Shown here one piece after another: positions 33,099 through 45,073 of a DNA stretch of 64,000 nt. The stretch comes from Pyricularia pennisetigena (lineage: Eukaryota; Ascomycota; Sordariomycetes; Magnaporthales; Pyriculariaceae): the NCBI RefSeq assembly GCF_004337985.1, contig NC_043743.1, positions 1,817,882 to 1,881,881 on the forward strand. Reading direction: 5' to 3'. Both the position numbers and the translations under genes were made by a program. Within the stretch, counting starts at the first letter, position 1; the number at the start of each line of letters is the position of its first letter. Below the pieces are notes generated by a model. The model saw only the letters and a list, made by a program, of their open reading frames with translations. It ran no database searches and was not told the DNA's origin.

Positions 33099-34397
33099 CG
33101 CGGTCTTGAAATAAATAAATAAAAAAAATAAAAAAAACTTGTGAGCAATTGAATTAAAAATCCAACGTAAATTTTCTCTCAAGGTTTGACGGTGCGGCGC
33201 GTGAGCAGAGTGGCTGAATGTTGTTTTCGATTGGTGTGGTTCTTGGATACGAGACACCGGATTGTGTGGATGTACCTCTTTGGGACAAAAGGGCTTTTTG
33301 CCAAAACGAAAGTTGTGTTGGTTCGATACTCGGCATCACTTGTTGCTGGTGCTGTCTGCCTGGTAGATTTGGTTTAAAGAATGCTAGAAATCCAATCGTC
33401 ACAAAGTCGGTTTGTGTCACGTCGCGACCTGACGTTGATGATTTGGGCATCAGTGATCATAGATTCGGCCAAGAGCGGCTGCGAACGCCAAGGGGCTTTC
33501 TTTTCTTAGGTTTTTTTGCGGGGGAGCACCCACACCAAAAGTCGGCTGTTGGTAACCCCGAAGCCCCTGATTGAGCGCCACTGGGATTGATTTTCAGGAT
33601 CTCCCGCATACGTGGTACGATGGTGGACAAGGCGTCACAACAGTATCATCAAAAAGATGGATAACGTCACCTATTCGACGTTACATTATTAACCACATCC
33701 CGTTCCCAAAAAAAAAAATTCTTGTCGCAACTGACACGTCTTGGCCAATTCAGAGTTTTGAAATTCCGTCCCACCGAGCGGTCAACTTCTCCCTTGGACT
33801 CCTCAAGATCATTCGGTCGCATGTGAGACTGTCTTTTTTTTTTTTTTCTCTCTCTCGCTTTTGTTTTTCTTATCTTCTGTTATTTTTACCCCTGCCGGTT
33901 CCCTGCTTACTACTGTAGGTATGTCACCGTGATTGTTCATTGTATGCATTCAGTATCATTCTGTCTCACCAAAAGCTGTCGCTTCAAGTCAAGTTGCCGT
34001 GTCTATTCACTCTCTGTACTTTTCGAGACAATCGCCAGCCAAACCAACTTTAGGTACACTCGCGTGTTGCCAAGTAAATTTTCACATGGGTTGATATACA
34101 TGCGTGACCAACACAATGCCTGGGTGTGTATATACTCGTCTGAATTATTCCAAATATAGACTATATACACGGGCAATCTGCCTTACATAGGTGCCTCAGA
34201 TATGCAACCTTGGGTTAGTATGCCCAGGTTGATCCTGTGTCCTTCTGTCCTCTCTCTGTTCCTGATTGTTGGCGTTTGCTGGCAAAAGTATAGAAGCATG
34301 GCTCTGCAAATCATCACATAAGTAGAATCAAAACATCTATCTATCCCAATGCGAACGTACCACGGACAGTGGACGTCGTGGGCTACCTGAAAGAAAG

Positions 34398-34436
<39 letters not shown>
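34398..34436. repeat. Poly-A tract, about 39 bases
   Basis: Longest mononucleotide run in the window, preceded by AAGAAAG. There are no target-site duplications or gene remnant beside it that would mark a retroposed tail. Confidence 0.9.
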
Positions 34437-34438
<2 letters not shown>

Positions 34439-35367
34439 TCAGAAACGAATATCAGGGCGTTCGGGAAGCGATGGCTGGAGGAGGCATTGCTGGTTCTCAG
34501 CCGTCTGCCGTCTGAAAAGCGGAAACCATATAGTTGGAGGGTGCGAAGGCCAGGGCAATGTTTCTGGATCCAAACATAGGCGCCCGCTCCGGTGCCAACT
34601 TCGGCGCCAACCCTTGCGTCTACGATGCCGATGTAAAAGGGTTTTGGATTTTGTATGGCAAAGGCCATCTGCGAAACAGTTGCTTTCATTGTCAACAGCC
34701 GGCGGCCGTGTCGAAGTGGACGGGAATACAAGCCTTGAAGCCGCTCCGGAGCCGTTCGCTAGTGGGAGCGACCTTGGGCTAGCACATACTGACGAAAGAC
34801 ACAGCCTAGGCTTTTTTTTTCATTATATGGAGCTACGGGAGCTCATATCGGAGATCAAAGCCACTGGAGCAAGATGTCAATTCCTTATATTGTAAACAGC
34901 ACATCACAAGGACCTTGGCCCGTCGACGAAGTACATGTTCGTCGCTTTGCTTACCAACGCGCAAAGCTGCAATAATACAACCCAGCCGTTGCTTGTCCAG
35001 AATAGCTGCAACATCTTGATTTCATTTACTTGATCCTCAGCAGGGTATGGCTGTTTATATATCTCCACAGATTCGGTAATAATTTTCTGTCTCCTTTTAA
35101 CTTGGTCGCATCATCTTATTTTCCAAGGACCAGCCACTCCAACCTGCTGATGGAAGCAGCCCTGAGGTCGGGATAGACCGCTTGTCCCGCCTTATTGGTC
35201 CGACTTTGACGGCATTAGACGCATCCTTGTGTTTCATGATCTGAAGCACCAGCATGTAAGCACGCGTACTAATGAGATATAATATATTAGTTCTCGGCCC
35301 GGCCAGCAGAGAGCAAAATGACAACCAAAGCGCTCTCGGTTGCACGACAACAGCAACAACTTTCCAA

Positions 35368-35369
<2 letters not shown>

Positions 35370-35437
<68 letters not shown>
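35370..35437. repeat. (TA)n microsatellite, about 68 bp
   Basis: Pure alternating TA of about 34 units. It is likely length-variable between strains and able to form a cruciform. Confidence 0.95.
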
Positions 35438-35441
<4 letters not shown>

Positions 35442-36122
35442 TTCCCTTAAAGAGGGGCTGCTCATGTAGAATCACAAGATCCTTGGCAACGCGTTTTTGT
35501 CACAAGCTCAACCACCAACAGGGCCCTTGGCTCAATCAACAATTACTCCATGTATGAACGGGAAGACTAGTACAGCACCTCAAGGCTAGCGATTCACTGC
35601 TGCACAGAGTCGTTGTGTTTTCTGCTGCCGGGTGGCGTCAAGTATAACATCTCCGAGTCACCGACGGCAGCGAGCAACTCGCATGGCAGATTGTACAAGT
35701 TTGCCGGCGAACAGGCGAGAATGTTAGTGATAGACTAGATCGGTCTTTTATTTTATCCAAAAATCTAGGATTAGTAGTATTGCCGCATTGAACCTTTTTT
35801 TTGATATATACATACATCTAGCAACTGCTCTTTTACTTGCCATCCATTACCACAGCTGCTATTTAGTCATCATGCGCTCGTCCATGGCGGGTGCTTGGAC
35901 GACGACGACTGATCTTGGCACTGCTTTCCCGCATCTGCAGGCTCACCTTTCTTTTTGCGCTCAGCCTCAATCCAATTCGAAGCGACATATGCTTCACCAC
36001 ATGCTACTGCGGTGGCCCAGACTTTAACCGCGTCTTCCAAGTCGACTTTCCCCTTTGGAGCTCTCGCTATAGTTTAGAGGGGGTTTTTTTTTTTATTTTT
36101 GTTTTGTTTTAGCATTTCTAAA

Positions 36123-36365
36123 CTAAGGAATCACCCCCCCGCTCGGGCTTGATATAAGTTTCGTGGCAGGCTTACCTGGCGTGCGCTTATCAAGATTTTG
36201 TGAGCCGCCTTGCATGACACCCTCGTGGCTGTTGCTAACGTCCGTTGCCCTTATGGCACGGTCCCGGAGTCTGCTATCATAAGGCTTGTTGCCAAAGAGC
36301 CCTGCCGGGGCCGCGACGGCCATTTGCATTAATGCGGCCACAGCGCAAACGGTTTTGAACTGCAT
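36123..36365 (-). CDS. Candidate small secreted protein, 80 aa
   Basis: Single exon, ATG 36365 in a CCACAATGC context, stop TAG at 36123. The N-terminus MQFKTVCAVAALMQMAVAA is a good signal peptide with a likely cut before PAGLF. The remaining about 60 residues are hydrophilic, free of Cys, and contain one dibasic LDKR site at about residue 60, a possible Kex2 processing site. Size and form match fungal small secreted proteins, some of which are effectors or pheromone-like peptides. No homologue is recognised. It lies alone in the gene-poor stretch. Confidence 0.55.
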   Translation of the reverse strand: MQFKTVCAVAALMQMAVAAPAGLFGNKPYDSRLRDRAIRATDVSNSHEGVMQGGSQNLDKRTPGKPATKLISSPSGGVIP

Positions 36366-36994
36366 TGTGGAAAAGATGTGTCTTTTTTTAACTTTTGAGA
36401 AACGCTCCGATGGATGAAGAATAATCGCAGCCCAGGTGATTTAAATGTTTGGTCAGATATCGCACGTCCCAATAGAGGTACGTTGGCCAATTTATATGTT
36501 CCTGAAACAGTATTTCTTTTTTAGGGTTTTTTGCATGGCATTTCAAATGGGTTAGAATGTATGCTGACAAATTTTCAATTTATCAACGAAAGCATTGAGC
36601 CATGGCTATCATACATAGTATTGCAAGCTGTACGTAAGGTATTAATTCTTCGGCCACTCCGGTGCTGACCTTGGGTGTTGATTCGTATAGAAAAAGCAGA
36701 CAAAAGTTTTCCAATTATAGCGCACAGATAAGCTATTTTGATTTGTTTTCCTAGTCCATTAATCGCAGAGCATGGCTCTCATTTTAATATGCGTAGTCTT
36801 ATAAACAAATTTAGTAAACTGTGTACAGGGTATTACCCCGTCGACTCCATGGTTGACTTTGGTCTCGTAAAAGCAAATTGAGAATCCAAGTAGGCGCACC
36901 CATTAGCCTGGCCTCAGTCTTGCCCTTTTACGCCATGCAACGTCCTCGTCGGGTCCGTCAAAGCACTTAATAGCTCCGCCTCGTTATGCCGAAG
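36366..36994. other. Intergenic spacer
   Basis: Promoter of the small secreted protein gene (left end). AT-rich, nothing else seen. Confidence 0.5.
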
Positions 36995-37815
36995 TCAATA
37001 CAACTTTTCATGCCGGAGGATGCTGGTCGTGAGCCAAAACACGGCCGTGTTTGGTGTCGTTGCCGACATGCTTGTTCTAAAAGACTGTGCTGCCGGCCCT
37101 GTTGCTGCCAGCGGCCTCTGGACTTCCGGTGCTGTGGTAGCATTCATACATGCCAACGGCACAGTCATTGAGCTCTGCGCGTGGTCTTGGTCCGTTTCGA
37201 CATGAAAGCCATCCATTTGGCTTCTGTCGATGTGTATGAAGCGAATATTGGATCCTCGGCAGCTAACAAAGAAAGCTAGTCGGGAGAGATATGGAAAGCA
37301 CTTATGCGCGTATACAAGACAACCAGGCTGCAACCCGCTGTCGTATAATGCAGTGACGCCGGCACCACCCCAGCGGATGATCTCGCCGGTTCGGGCGTTG
37401 GACAGATAGCCAGGCGTTAGACTGTACTTGCCTTGCTGTTGCTGCTGATTCGGGCCCAACAAAAATAATCGAAGGCCTGTTGCAGTCCTGAATTCTCCAC
37501 GAAGGACCCGACCGTACCTCCAGATGTCCACAACAAGATTGTTGCTTGCAACCCCGGCCTCGGTGACTAGGCAAGCTCCAAGCCTAGGTCATGAAGCAGC
37601 CGCAGCGATGGAGACTGACCTGCCTTTGGGAGCCTCTCTTTGAGTATCTCGAGCATCACAAGACAGCTGGGTCCATCACTGGCCAGACCATGTGGGATAC
37701 CCGCTCCCGTATCGTCGGAGAACTCTTGAAAAGTATATGAGCGTTTCCCAACACAAATGTGCAGCAGACGGGAGAGGGCTTGGAATGATGTGCCCCCAAC
37801 CCGTATCGACGCCAT
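36995..37815 (-). CDS. Unrecognised protein, 255 aa, two exons
   Basis: Exons 37815-37620 and 37566-36995. The 53-nt intron has a GTCAGT donor, an ATGACC branch candidate and a GCCTAG acceptor. It restores the frame (G|TC = Val), joining LKERLPKA to VTEAGVASNNLVVDIWRYGR. The coherent sequence on both sides and exact frame match support a real gene. No domain is recognised; there is a run of five Gln (37436-37450) and a Ser/Thr-rich C-terminus. The true 5' end may lie further up: a TAG lies six codons before the ATG, and a CATAG acceptor-like site precedes it, so this may be the last exons of a longer gene reaching to about 38.7 kb. Confidence 0.5.
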
Positions 37816-40800
37816 CTTCGCCGCAGCGCTCCCCTATGCTCGTCTATATCCTGCTTCTCTTGTTCGGTGTGCTCCCATTCCGTGGCTACATTGATTCGCA
37901 AGGGGCAGCTGTCCAATGGCAGGGGCGTGGATGCTGCTTGTGTATTTCATGCGAATCTCCAACATGGTCTCAGGGTATCTAGTGCTTCTCGATGCTTTAT
38001 AGGGCTCTCTAATATCGGTGTTGGGGTCGGTGGGCTAGAGTCTGGCCTGGTTGGCTTCAGGGCCTCGTATTTTCTGCTGGCCCTGGGGAGGGTTGCGTGG
38101 CTAGCCTGGCGGTATATGATCGGAAGGTCTATCGTGGCTTCGGCCTTTTCGTGGTCGGCTGTTGCATGCTGCTCTTCCCTCCTCTCATCCTGTGAATGTT
38201 ATATAGCGTCTCCTTCCCCTTCTCTGAGGTCTCGGCCGGCGGGAGCTATAACCTCTTGCATTTCCACGGCTCAGTTCAGTACAACCAGCGCATGCCCAGC
38301 CCGCATCTTCAGGTGGCCGAGGGGCCTTGTGGGATACAGATTGTCAGGAGGCAGGTGATGATGCAGATGTCGAATCCTGCCTCTCTATCTGGTCCTTCCC
38401 TCATTTTAGCTCTCAGAAACGTTCTTGCTGTAGCAATCCAGATGTTTCAGGTCTGACACTTTGGGCTTGCCGTACCAAGCATGTAGACCGAGTACCTCGC
38501 AGGCGGGCGTCCTGGGACCGATGGGCTGGAAGGGTCTGGCTGGGTTTTGCTCGGTATGGCGGATGAGCCTGGCCAGGGCGCAGTTGTGGGATTTGACGTT
38601 CGTACAGAAGCTCGATAGTGCTGCTGACACCTCTTCTCTCGTCTGGGAGCGGTCTATGCCGCTGACAGCTTATGTATGTGAAAGATGAGATTGGGGCTGA
38701 GTTTTCTCGACGGACGAGTGGAAGTTGTGGGATGGAACTGCTGTTGGAAGCAAGAACTTCACATACAAAGCCTGGCATGCTCGGTTACTGCATGCATAGA
38801 GTAGATTAATGTGGCAGCTCGATACGTAGGTGTGTAGGTGGGTGTCTCATGTAAGGATGCGCAGTACGATGGTGGTTTATCTGGATAGATCATCCCAATG
38901 TTGCGGGCAGAACCTTTCAGGCCAGCAAAGGCTTTGTGCAAGAAACAGCGCTGTAGCCTGGAGTGACATACAGTTCCGTTGGCAAAAGGGCAAAAGACGA
39001 TTGACCAAACTATGTCCGATTTGATTCGCTATTATCTTTTTTAGATTTGATATTACTGGTCCCCCTCTTAGACAGACACACAAGTTCTTTTTAAACACGA
39101 ATTCTTTGTAGTCGACGTCAGAATTGTCAATCCACAGCCGGTTGCCTATGCGTGCGTACGCAAGCTAAACCTTCGTTTCTATACCTATAACAGCGCTCCT
39201 GAACGCGTGCCAATGAAAGGCGACTAGCAGGCTGTTTGATAGGGGCTACTGTTGGGGGCCTGTACCTTGTTTGCTGTCCATATTCACGGTTCAAAAGAAT
39301 AAAGAGGCAATCCAGGCCGATGGTGAAGGGCACAGACATAGCAAAAAAAAAAAAAAAAAAATACAGCAGAAAGAGTAAGAAATTCGGCCTTGATGAAGGT
39401 TCCAAGTTTACTTATTATTCATATGTAGCCCATCCCCAGTTCCCAAAATCCTTCGTTCAACACCGGCAGATCCCCCTGATTCCTTTCTCTGATCCATCCC
39501 CAAGCAATAGCTTCTGTTCAGCCCCGCCATATTCCCGGCAAAGCCGTACTTGACACACCTTGTCATGTCCATGCTACCAGCCGACCGTTTTCACCGCCCA
39601 ACTCCGCACAATTGGAGTCCACAGGGACGGTCGAGGCGTATACGAGCAGCTCGGATACACAGGCGGCACGTCCCCGCACGATGTCGATGATGCCGGTGTC
39701 CAACATGACACTTGATGCACTTCTTGTAGGTTCATAACTGCGGCTGTCAGGGGGTCGACGGTTACCTTTATGGCCGTGGTCTATGTCTGCCCCGCTGCTC
39801 CGGAGATTGGAGCCGTGCGCCCGTCTCAAGTCTCGAGCGGACTATGTGTGTCACCGCTTGACCGGCAACCATCGGCGAGCACAATTGGGGGAATGGTAGC
39901 GAGCTGCACTTGTGATTCCATCAGTGCTAGACTATCATGTAGTGTTTTTTTTTTTTTTTTTTCTTCTTTTTTTTTTGCTTGTACCAAAGAGGGCCCTTTC
40001 AAAGACCTGTCTCTTCTTGTGATCTTGTGACTTATAACAGCTATAGCATCCGCATACCGCGCTGCAGTATCTGTGCTAGTATCTTGAGTCAGGATGATGG
40101 CAACAGCCAAGGCAAGAAAACAGAGTAGAAGTAGTATATCAGTGTCCTCGGACAAGATGGTCGTGGCGTTGATCTTCTGCCGCTGAAAGTCTGCCGCAGG
40201 GCCCATAAACTGGTGTCATGGCTAGAGCGGTGCTCCCAGCAGAAGATAGAACACATTGGCTTGCGGGTTTGCCGGCAACTATTCCGAGTCTGACCGAGGG
40301 GAATGTGGCCGAGATTCATGGATGGTAGAGGATACACTCGACGCCGTAACTCTTGAATTCCGAGCAGAGGGACTATGCTGTCGGTATAGTAATGAGACGA
40401 TGGACTCGGTAGGCGTGGTCGACCCTGTTCGTCGCTTGCGGATCAACTTGGTCATCCAGTGACGAGACTTCTCTGGCTCGTGTGGTCTGGGTGCTGACAG
40501 TAGCTTCTGCATCTGAACGCTATCTTATGAGGTTTACGGCGGCATATGAAGGTCAAGTTCGTCGGCTGGGGTGAACATGGGCAAAAAAGGCCAGGCGGTG
40601 ATCTTTGCAAGAGATGGCGGTCATAGCAGTGGTGGATAGGGTTGGTGCCATGTTCTGCTTGTCTTTTGCGTATTTTCGTCTTCTGTATGTTCGAGTAGAT
40701 CCAAGGTTAGCATTGAGCTTGAAGCAAAGGCCAAAAAAACGACTCGCCCCGGAAAATAACAGCCACTACCGCCCCGGTCAAGTGAGAACTGTACGTACCC

Positions 40801-41667
40801 GGAAGAAAGGCGTGTTGACTGCACTCCGCTATCAGCCTATTCGCCTCATCCCGCTCGCCTCCTCGCAAGCACTCTGGCAAGTAGGCTGGCAGTTGACCGT
40901 CAAAGAATTGCTTTGCGATATGTCGCAAACTACCCTTCTGTCAACCCAGACAGTGCAGATCAGCTTGGACAGGATGAATGGGGACGAAGAATATCGATGG
41001 GGTTGAGGAAAAGAAGAAATGGCCGGATGACAAGCACAAGGTCCCTTAATTATAGAGTCAAAAGAACTCTGTTGTTCTTCGATCTAGTCAGCGCACAAGC
41101 CAACTGGTTTGACATTGATAATTCGAGCAGCCCTATCATATATTTGTACGTTTGGCCATGCGTCTGATTTGAGGAATACTGTTTATACTAGGGCCAGAGT
41201 GTGCAAGACATCTTACGTACCTTGTCCACTGGAGACTTCCTCACAACATTACACAAGCTTCTAGCGGAGGCCTATGGACAAGCTCCAAAGGCATATTATG
41301 GGTTGAAGCTAGCGAGACTGGGCATGAGGATTCTTGAGGGACGAGCAGGCAGGCAGTCATCAAGCCATAGAAAGGCATCTCTGCAACGCTGGCTGCAAGG
41401 CGAACCAAATCCAAAGAACAGCGAGTGATATTCATCCATGTATCGAAATCTAGCCGAACATATTGCTGTTGTTTCAGTGCTCTGAAAGACCACTAATACC
41501 AATCGTTGAGTGTTTTACCAGCAACTAGCAACAATGTGACCAACTCATGTCGGTCTGGTGTAGTGCACCCTCTTTTACCCGATTGTCTTTCTCTATTCCA
41601 TGCCCATCCCCTTTTCCTCCAACGATCTATCTATGCACCAACCAAGGCCACCCAAGCTGTTGCCATC
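37816..41667 (-). other. Region with several coding-like minus-strand segments, gene structure unresolved
   Basis: No conserved gene, yet the minus strand carries protein-like pieces beside good splice signals. 38640-38410 encodes GPRTPACEVLGLHAWYGK and neighbours. 38180-37970 encodes a charged segment with KYEALKPTRPDSSPPTP. 40206-40010 has a membrane segment, DTDILLLLCFLALAVAIIL. 40928-40620 has AKQFFDGQLPAYLPECLRGG, a GTACGT donor, an ATGCTAACC branch site and an ACATACAG acceptor. None gives a full model by hand. Poly-A/T tracts lie at about 39342-39361 and 39943-39975. These could be exons of one or more lineage-specific genes or decayed copies. Confidence 0.4.
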
Positions 41668-42772
41668 TTAGTCCTCGAGGCTGTTGACGCACGCCCACTC
41701 GCCCTTGAGGTTCTCCTTCCACAGCGTGACCTTGTTGTCGCCCGAGCTGACGGCGAGGACGTTGCCGCTCAGCGACCAGCTCACGCGCCAGACAGTGGTG
41801 TCAAACTCCTTGAGCACGCGCGACTGCCAGACGCCCGGGTTGGACGAGTCGCTGGTCCAGATGCGGACGGTGCGATCCTGGGACGCGCTGGCGATGTAGC
41901 TCTTCTGCAGGACAGTGGGGCTCCAGTCGACGTCGAGCACCCAGTCGGTGTGGCCCGAGAGCACGCCGCCCTCCTCGCAGCGGTACTGGGCCGACGCCGC
42001 ATCCCACGACCAGATCTTGAGCGTGTTGTCGCTGCCGCCCGTCACGAAGCGGCGTTGGGCGGCCGGTGTGGCGTTGGTGCTGATGATGCTGCCGGGCGCC
42101 GTCGAGGGGGCCCACGAGACCGAGTTGACGCCCTGGCCGTGCGCGAGGAAGTTTTGGTTGTCGAACGAGTTGTCTTTGAACTCGAGTACCGAGACGTGGC
42201 CATCCGAAGAGGCGCAGGCCAAGAGGCATCCGGACTCGTGTGGAGACCACGAGACGATGTTGACCGAGGCCTTGTGCAGGGCAAAGTCGAAGATCTTCTG
42301 CCACGCGCCTCCCTGCTCGCGCCAGATGAAGACCTTGCCGTCGTAGCCTGAAGAGGCGAGAATGTTGCCGTACTTGGGGTGGGCCCAGGCAACACACCAT
42401 ACGGCTCCTTCGTGTCTGCAGTTTGAAGAGCAAGTGAGTTAGCCATGTGAAGACGGGGGTATGTAAAGTGCAGTACCCATAGGGCAAAAATGCGCTGTTT
42501 GCAGCCTGTCAACCATAGATCTGAGCGTAAACTCACCCCTTCAGTGTCTCCGTTAATCTGTGTGACTCGCCCTCCACCTCAAAGATCTTGATGGTCCTGT
42601 CGGACGAGCATGTTGCTAACCGCCTGCCGTAGTAGTCGAGAACTGCATCGTGCTGTCGTTGCTTGCTGTTAGTGACGAGATCATGGGTGCAAGGTCACTG
42701 CTAGCTGCGCTTGGGGAATGGGGATCTCACAATCATGTCATCGTGACCCGAGTTTGCTATGACTTGCGTCGC
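41668..42772 (-). CDS. SEC13: SEC13, COPII coat and nuclear-pore WD40 protein
   Basis: Exons 42772-42731, 42652-42537 and 42415-41668, giving 301 residues after the initiator Met. Introns: GTGAGA...CACTAAC...ACAG (phase 0) and GTGAGT...TGCAG (GG|A). SEC13 pairs with SEC31 in the outer COPII cage and with NUP145C in the nuclear pore Y complex. Its six-blade beta propeller is plain: [73 protein letters not shown] and [11 protein letters not shown]. The first coding exon is probably just ATG, because ATQVI... follows a TACAG acceptor (branch CAACTAAC). No ATG|GT lies within 550 nt upstream. The best candidate is an ATG at 43347-43345 followed by GCAAGG, a GC-type donor. Confidence 0.93.
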
Positions 42773-44725
42773 CTGTAGCAAGAGTTGTTAGTTGGTGCTT
42801 CCCAGTGAAAAAGTTCCTCGTTCTTCTGTTCTAGCCTGCCTGCTTGCGAGTCTTTATTGCGTTTTTCTGTCTGTCCATTGCTGAGTTTTTTTCACCGTTT
42901 CCGGATGTGTGCCAGGCAAAGATTGAGTGCACTTGCAGGTTTCTCTTGCGCTGGTAGTTAGTGGTGCAGTATTTGTACTTTTCTGAGTAGGCTTCACTCG
43001 AAACCTTTGTTTGGTGTTTTACGAGTGTCGGATCCGCAGAGGTATTCGCTGGAAACCACTTATGCAGGCTTTGTGCTGAGGTCTCGGTACACTCTAACCA
43101 GCTTGCAGTCAGTTTCCCAAGCACTTGCTTCAGTACTTGTAGGTGTTGCTGCTTCGCCCAAGCAACTTTCGCCCTCGTGGTTGCCGTCTTGAAAGATCTC
43201 AGGACCAACTCAACTAGGAGTCTGGAGCTGGGCGTGTTGTGCCCTTTCTCGCCTTTTGTCTTCCCTTGCTGGCCGCAAATGGCAAAGAAGAGTGTCTGTA
43301 TATGTATGTTGGGTCGGGTATGGTCCCCCTCTTGTAGTCCTTGCCATGAGTGAAGATCGTAAAAGTGTCTCGGTTGCCTTTTCCGATGTTCTTCGACCCT
43401 GTGGTGATAAACTTTGTTGCCGTTGGTTCACCACTTCGTGTAACACGTCTTGTGATAGTGAGGGATCTTGTGGCCTCCTTCACACCTGCTTCCTCGGGAT
43501 TCCAAGCTCGCTCTTCTTCCGGTTTCCATCGACACTTGTTCTCGAGCTCGGCCTGGTATGTACCGCATCTATCTCAACCACTTTGTTTGGCTTTTTCCTC
43601 TCCGTTCGGTCACTTCATCATGCTTGTCGATCCCATTCGACAGGCGCCCTGCTTGTACTGGGCTCCGCAGCGTTTTCCTTGATCGCCAAGATTCATCAAA
43701 CCCTGGCTCTGAAGCTATGTTGGCTACAGTGTATCGAGCTTGAACGGCTTTCCAACAGATGCCTTGACTTTTCCTCCGTTCTCGCAGGTCCGAATCCGTT
43801 CTTGTACTGGGAGTACCTTTCCTGGTCGCACGCACTTGCTCTATCTGTTCGTTTGGAATAAGGCTATCACAATAATATTCGCCTGAGGGTGAGGTCAGTT
43901 TCCAACGCAAACAACAATTCCTCACGGATCTGAATAGTTGCACGAACCCTCTGTGGACGATCTTGAGATGGTAAGCCTGATAGATCTCCCTGTCGAAGCC
44001 TCTCGTATCAAGTTATGATGGCTTCAATCTTGAACAGCAGACGAACACCTGCCGCAAGCCCGGTGATCGTTCCTCTTCGGTTGAGTCACTTGAGTCGCAG
44101 TTTTCCAGCGTTGGAACTGTCACTCTTCCTTTTCACCAGCGATATCCTCTCTGTATAACTGACGTCGAATAGATAATGGCGATCGCTGCTTGTACTCATT
44201 TGAGGCAGACCTGTATCTTGGTGAGATGTCATAGTCGTTCCCGCTCCTTATACACAATAGCCGTTCAGCCGCATCTTATGAGTTTACCATCGTCAATCTC
44301 CGTCGCTGATGGGTCGGTTGCCTTTAGTCTTTAACGGCCGGCCATTTCATCAAGCTTTCGCCCCTGATGAACCCAACTTGGATCCACATCGAGCTCTTTT
44401 CCATCGCGCAATTCTTCTTAAGCCTCACCACGAGCCTATCGTGCCCGTGGACCCCTTGTGCAGCGAAACTTGGACCAAGTTCGAAGGCTCAACCCTTAAC
44501 AGCGCCTTGAGTTGTAGTGCGAAACCCGACACTGGCCAAGGACTCACTGACAATTCCTTTGCATATCTTCAATCGTGAGCTAACGGTTGTGCATACCATG
44601 TAGGGCATCCATCAAAGCTTCTCTCGACTGAGCAACTTCTTCCGAAAATACCTCTGTAGCATACCGCAGTAGGTTGAACAACCTTACAGCTCAACATGCC
44701 AGAGTATAAGCCTCCAACCAAGACT

Positions 44726-44935
44726 ATGCGCAGTCTCACCCTGAAAGACCTCCCGGACTAAGCCTTTGGCAAGCACAATGCGCGGTCTCTCACTGAAAGA
44801 CCCCAAAGTATACGCCTCCAGCAGCCACTATGCGCAATCTCTCAATGAAAGACCTCTGGTTCCATAAGCCTCCAACAAGGATCATGCGCAGTGTTTTGTT
44901 GAAAGAACCCATTTTCTGCCAAGGGCACACCTTTG
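44726..44935. repeat. Degenerate tandem repeat, four units of 52-54 bp
   Basis: Units start at 44726, 44778, 44830 and 44884, each with ATGCGC(A/G)(G/A)T and then CT...TGAAAGA(C/A)C about 15 bases on. The first three also share a GCCTCCA or related word late in the unit. A partial unit-like stretch lies just upstream (44697-44725). The repeats drift in sequence but keep their period. Confidence 0.8.
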
Positions 44936-44967
44936 CACCACAAAAAGATTTTCAGAGCTGGGGCCGT

Positions 44968-45073
44968 TTGTATGGCAAGTCTCTCAGGGGTAAGCCCCTG
45001 ATCATGGACCTTCAGGGGAAGCAAACAACTTTGAAGCCCATTACCCCTGAGACGCCTTGCAAGGCCATACAAT
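44968..45073. repeat. Imperfect inverted repeat with a 47-nt loop
   Basis: The left arm 44968-44993 (TTGTATGGC...TCTCAGGGGTAA) is complementary to 45041-45073 (TTACCCCTGAGA...GCCATACAA). The last 12 bp of the stem are perfect, and the right arm has about six extra bases that form the palindrome GCCTTGCAAGGC. A second small hairpin, CAGGGG-TAAG-CCCCTG, starts inside the left arm. It could be a MITE-like remnant or a structured RNA. No target duplication was identified. Confidence 0.65.

Larger units (their letters stand above)
33099..36122. other. Gene-poor AT-rich stretch, 3 kb
   Basis: I find no credible gene. The stretch holds the flavoprotein/ankyrin gene promoter at its left end, T and A homopolymers (33834-33847, 34398-34436) and a long TA microsatellite. 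A short frame at 35872 onward (MRSSMAGAW...) is probably chance. Confidence 0.5.

Noticed and set aside
34398..34436. Poly-A tract as a retroposon tail
   Set aside because: No coding remnant upstream and no flanking target duplication were visible; similar tracts are scattered throughout the window.
43256..43861. Cys-rich plus-strand frame upstream of SEC13
   Set aside because: The true ATG is only at 43346, there is no signal peptide or domain, and the region probably holds the SEC13 leader and first intron on the other strand.
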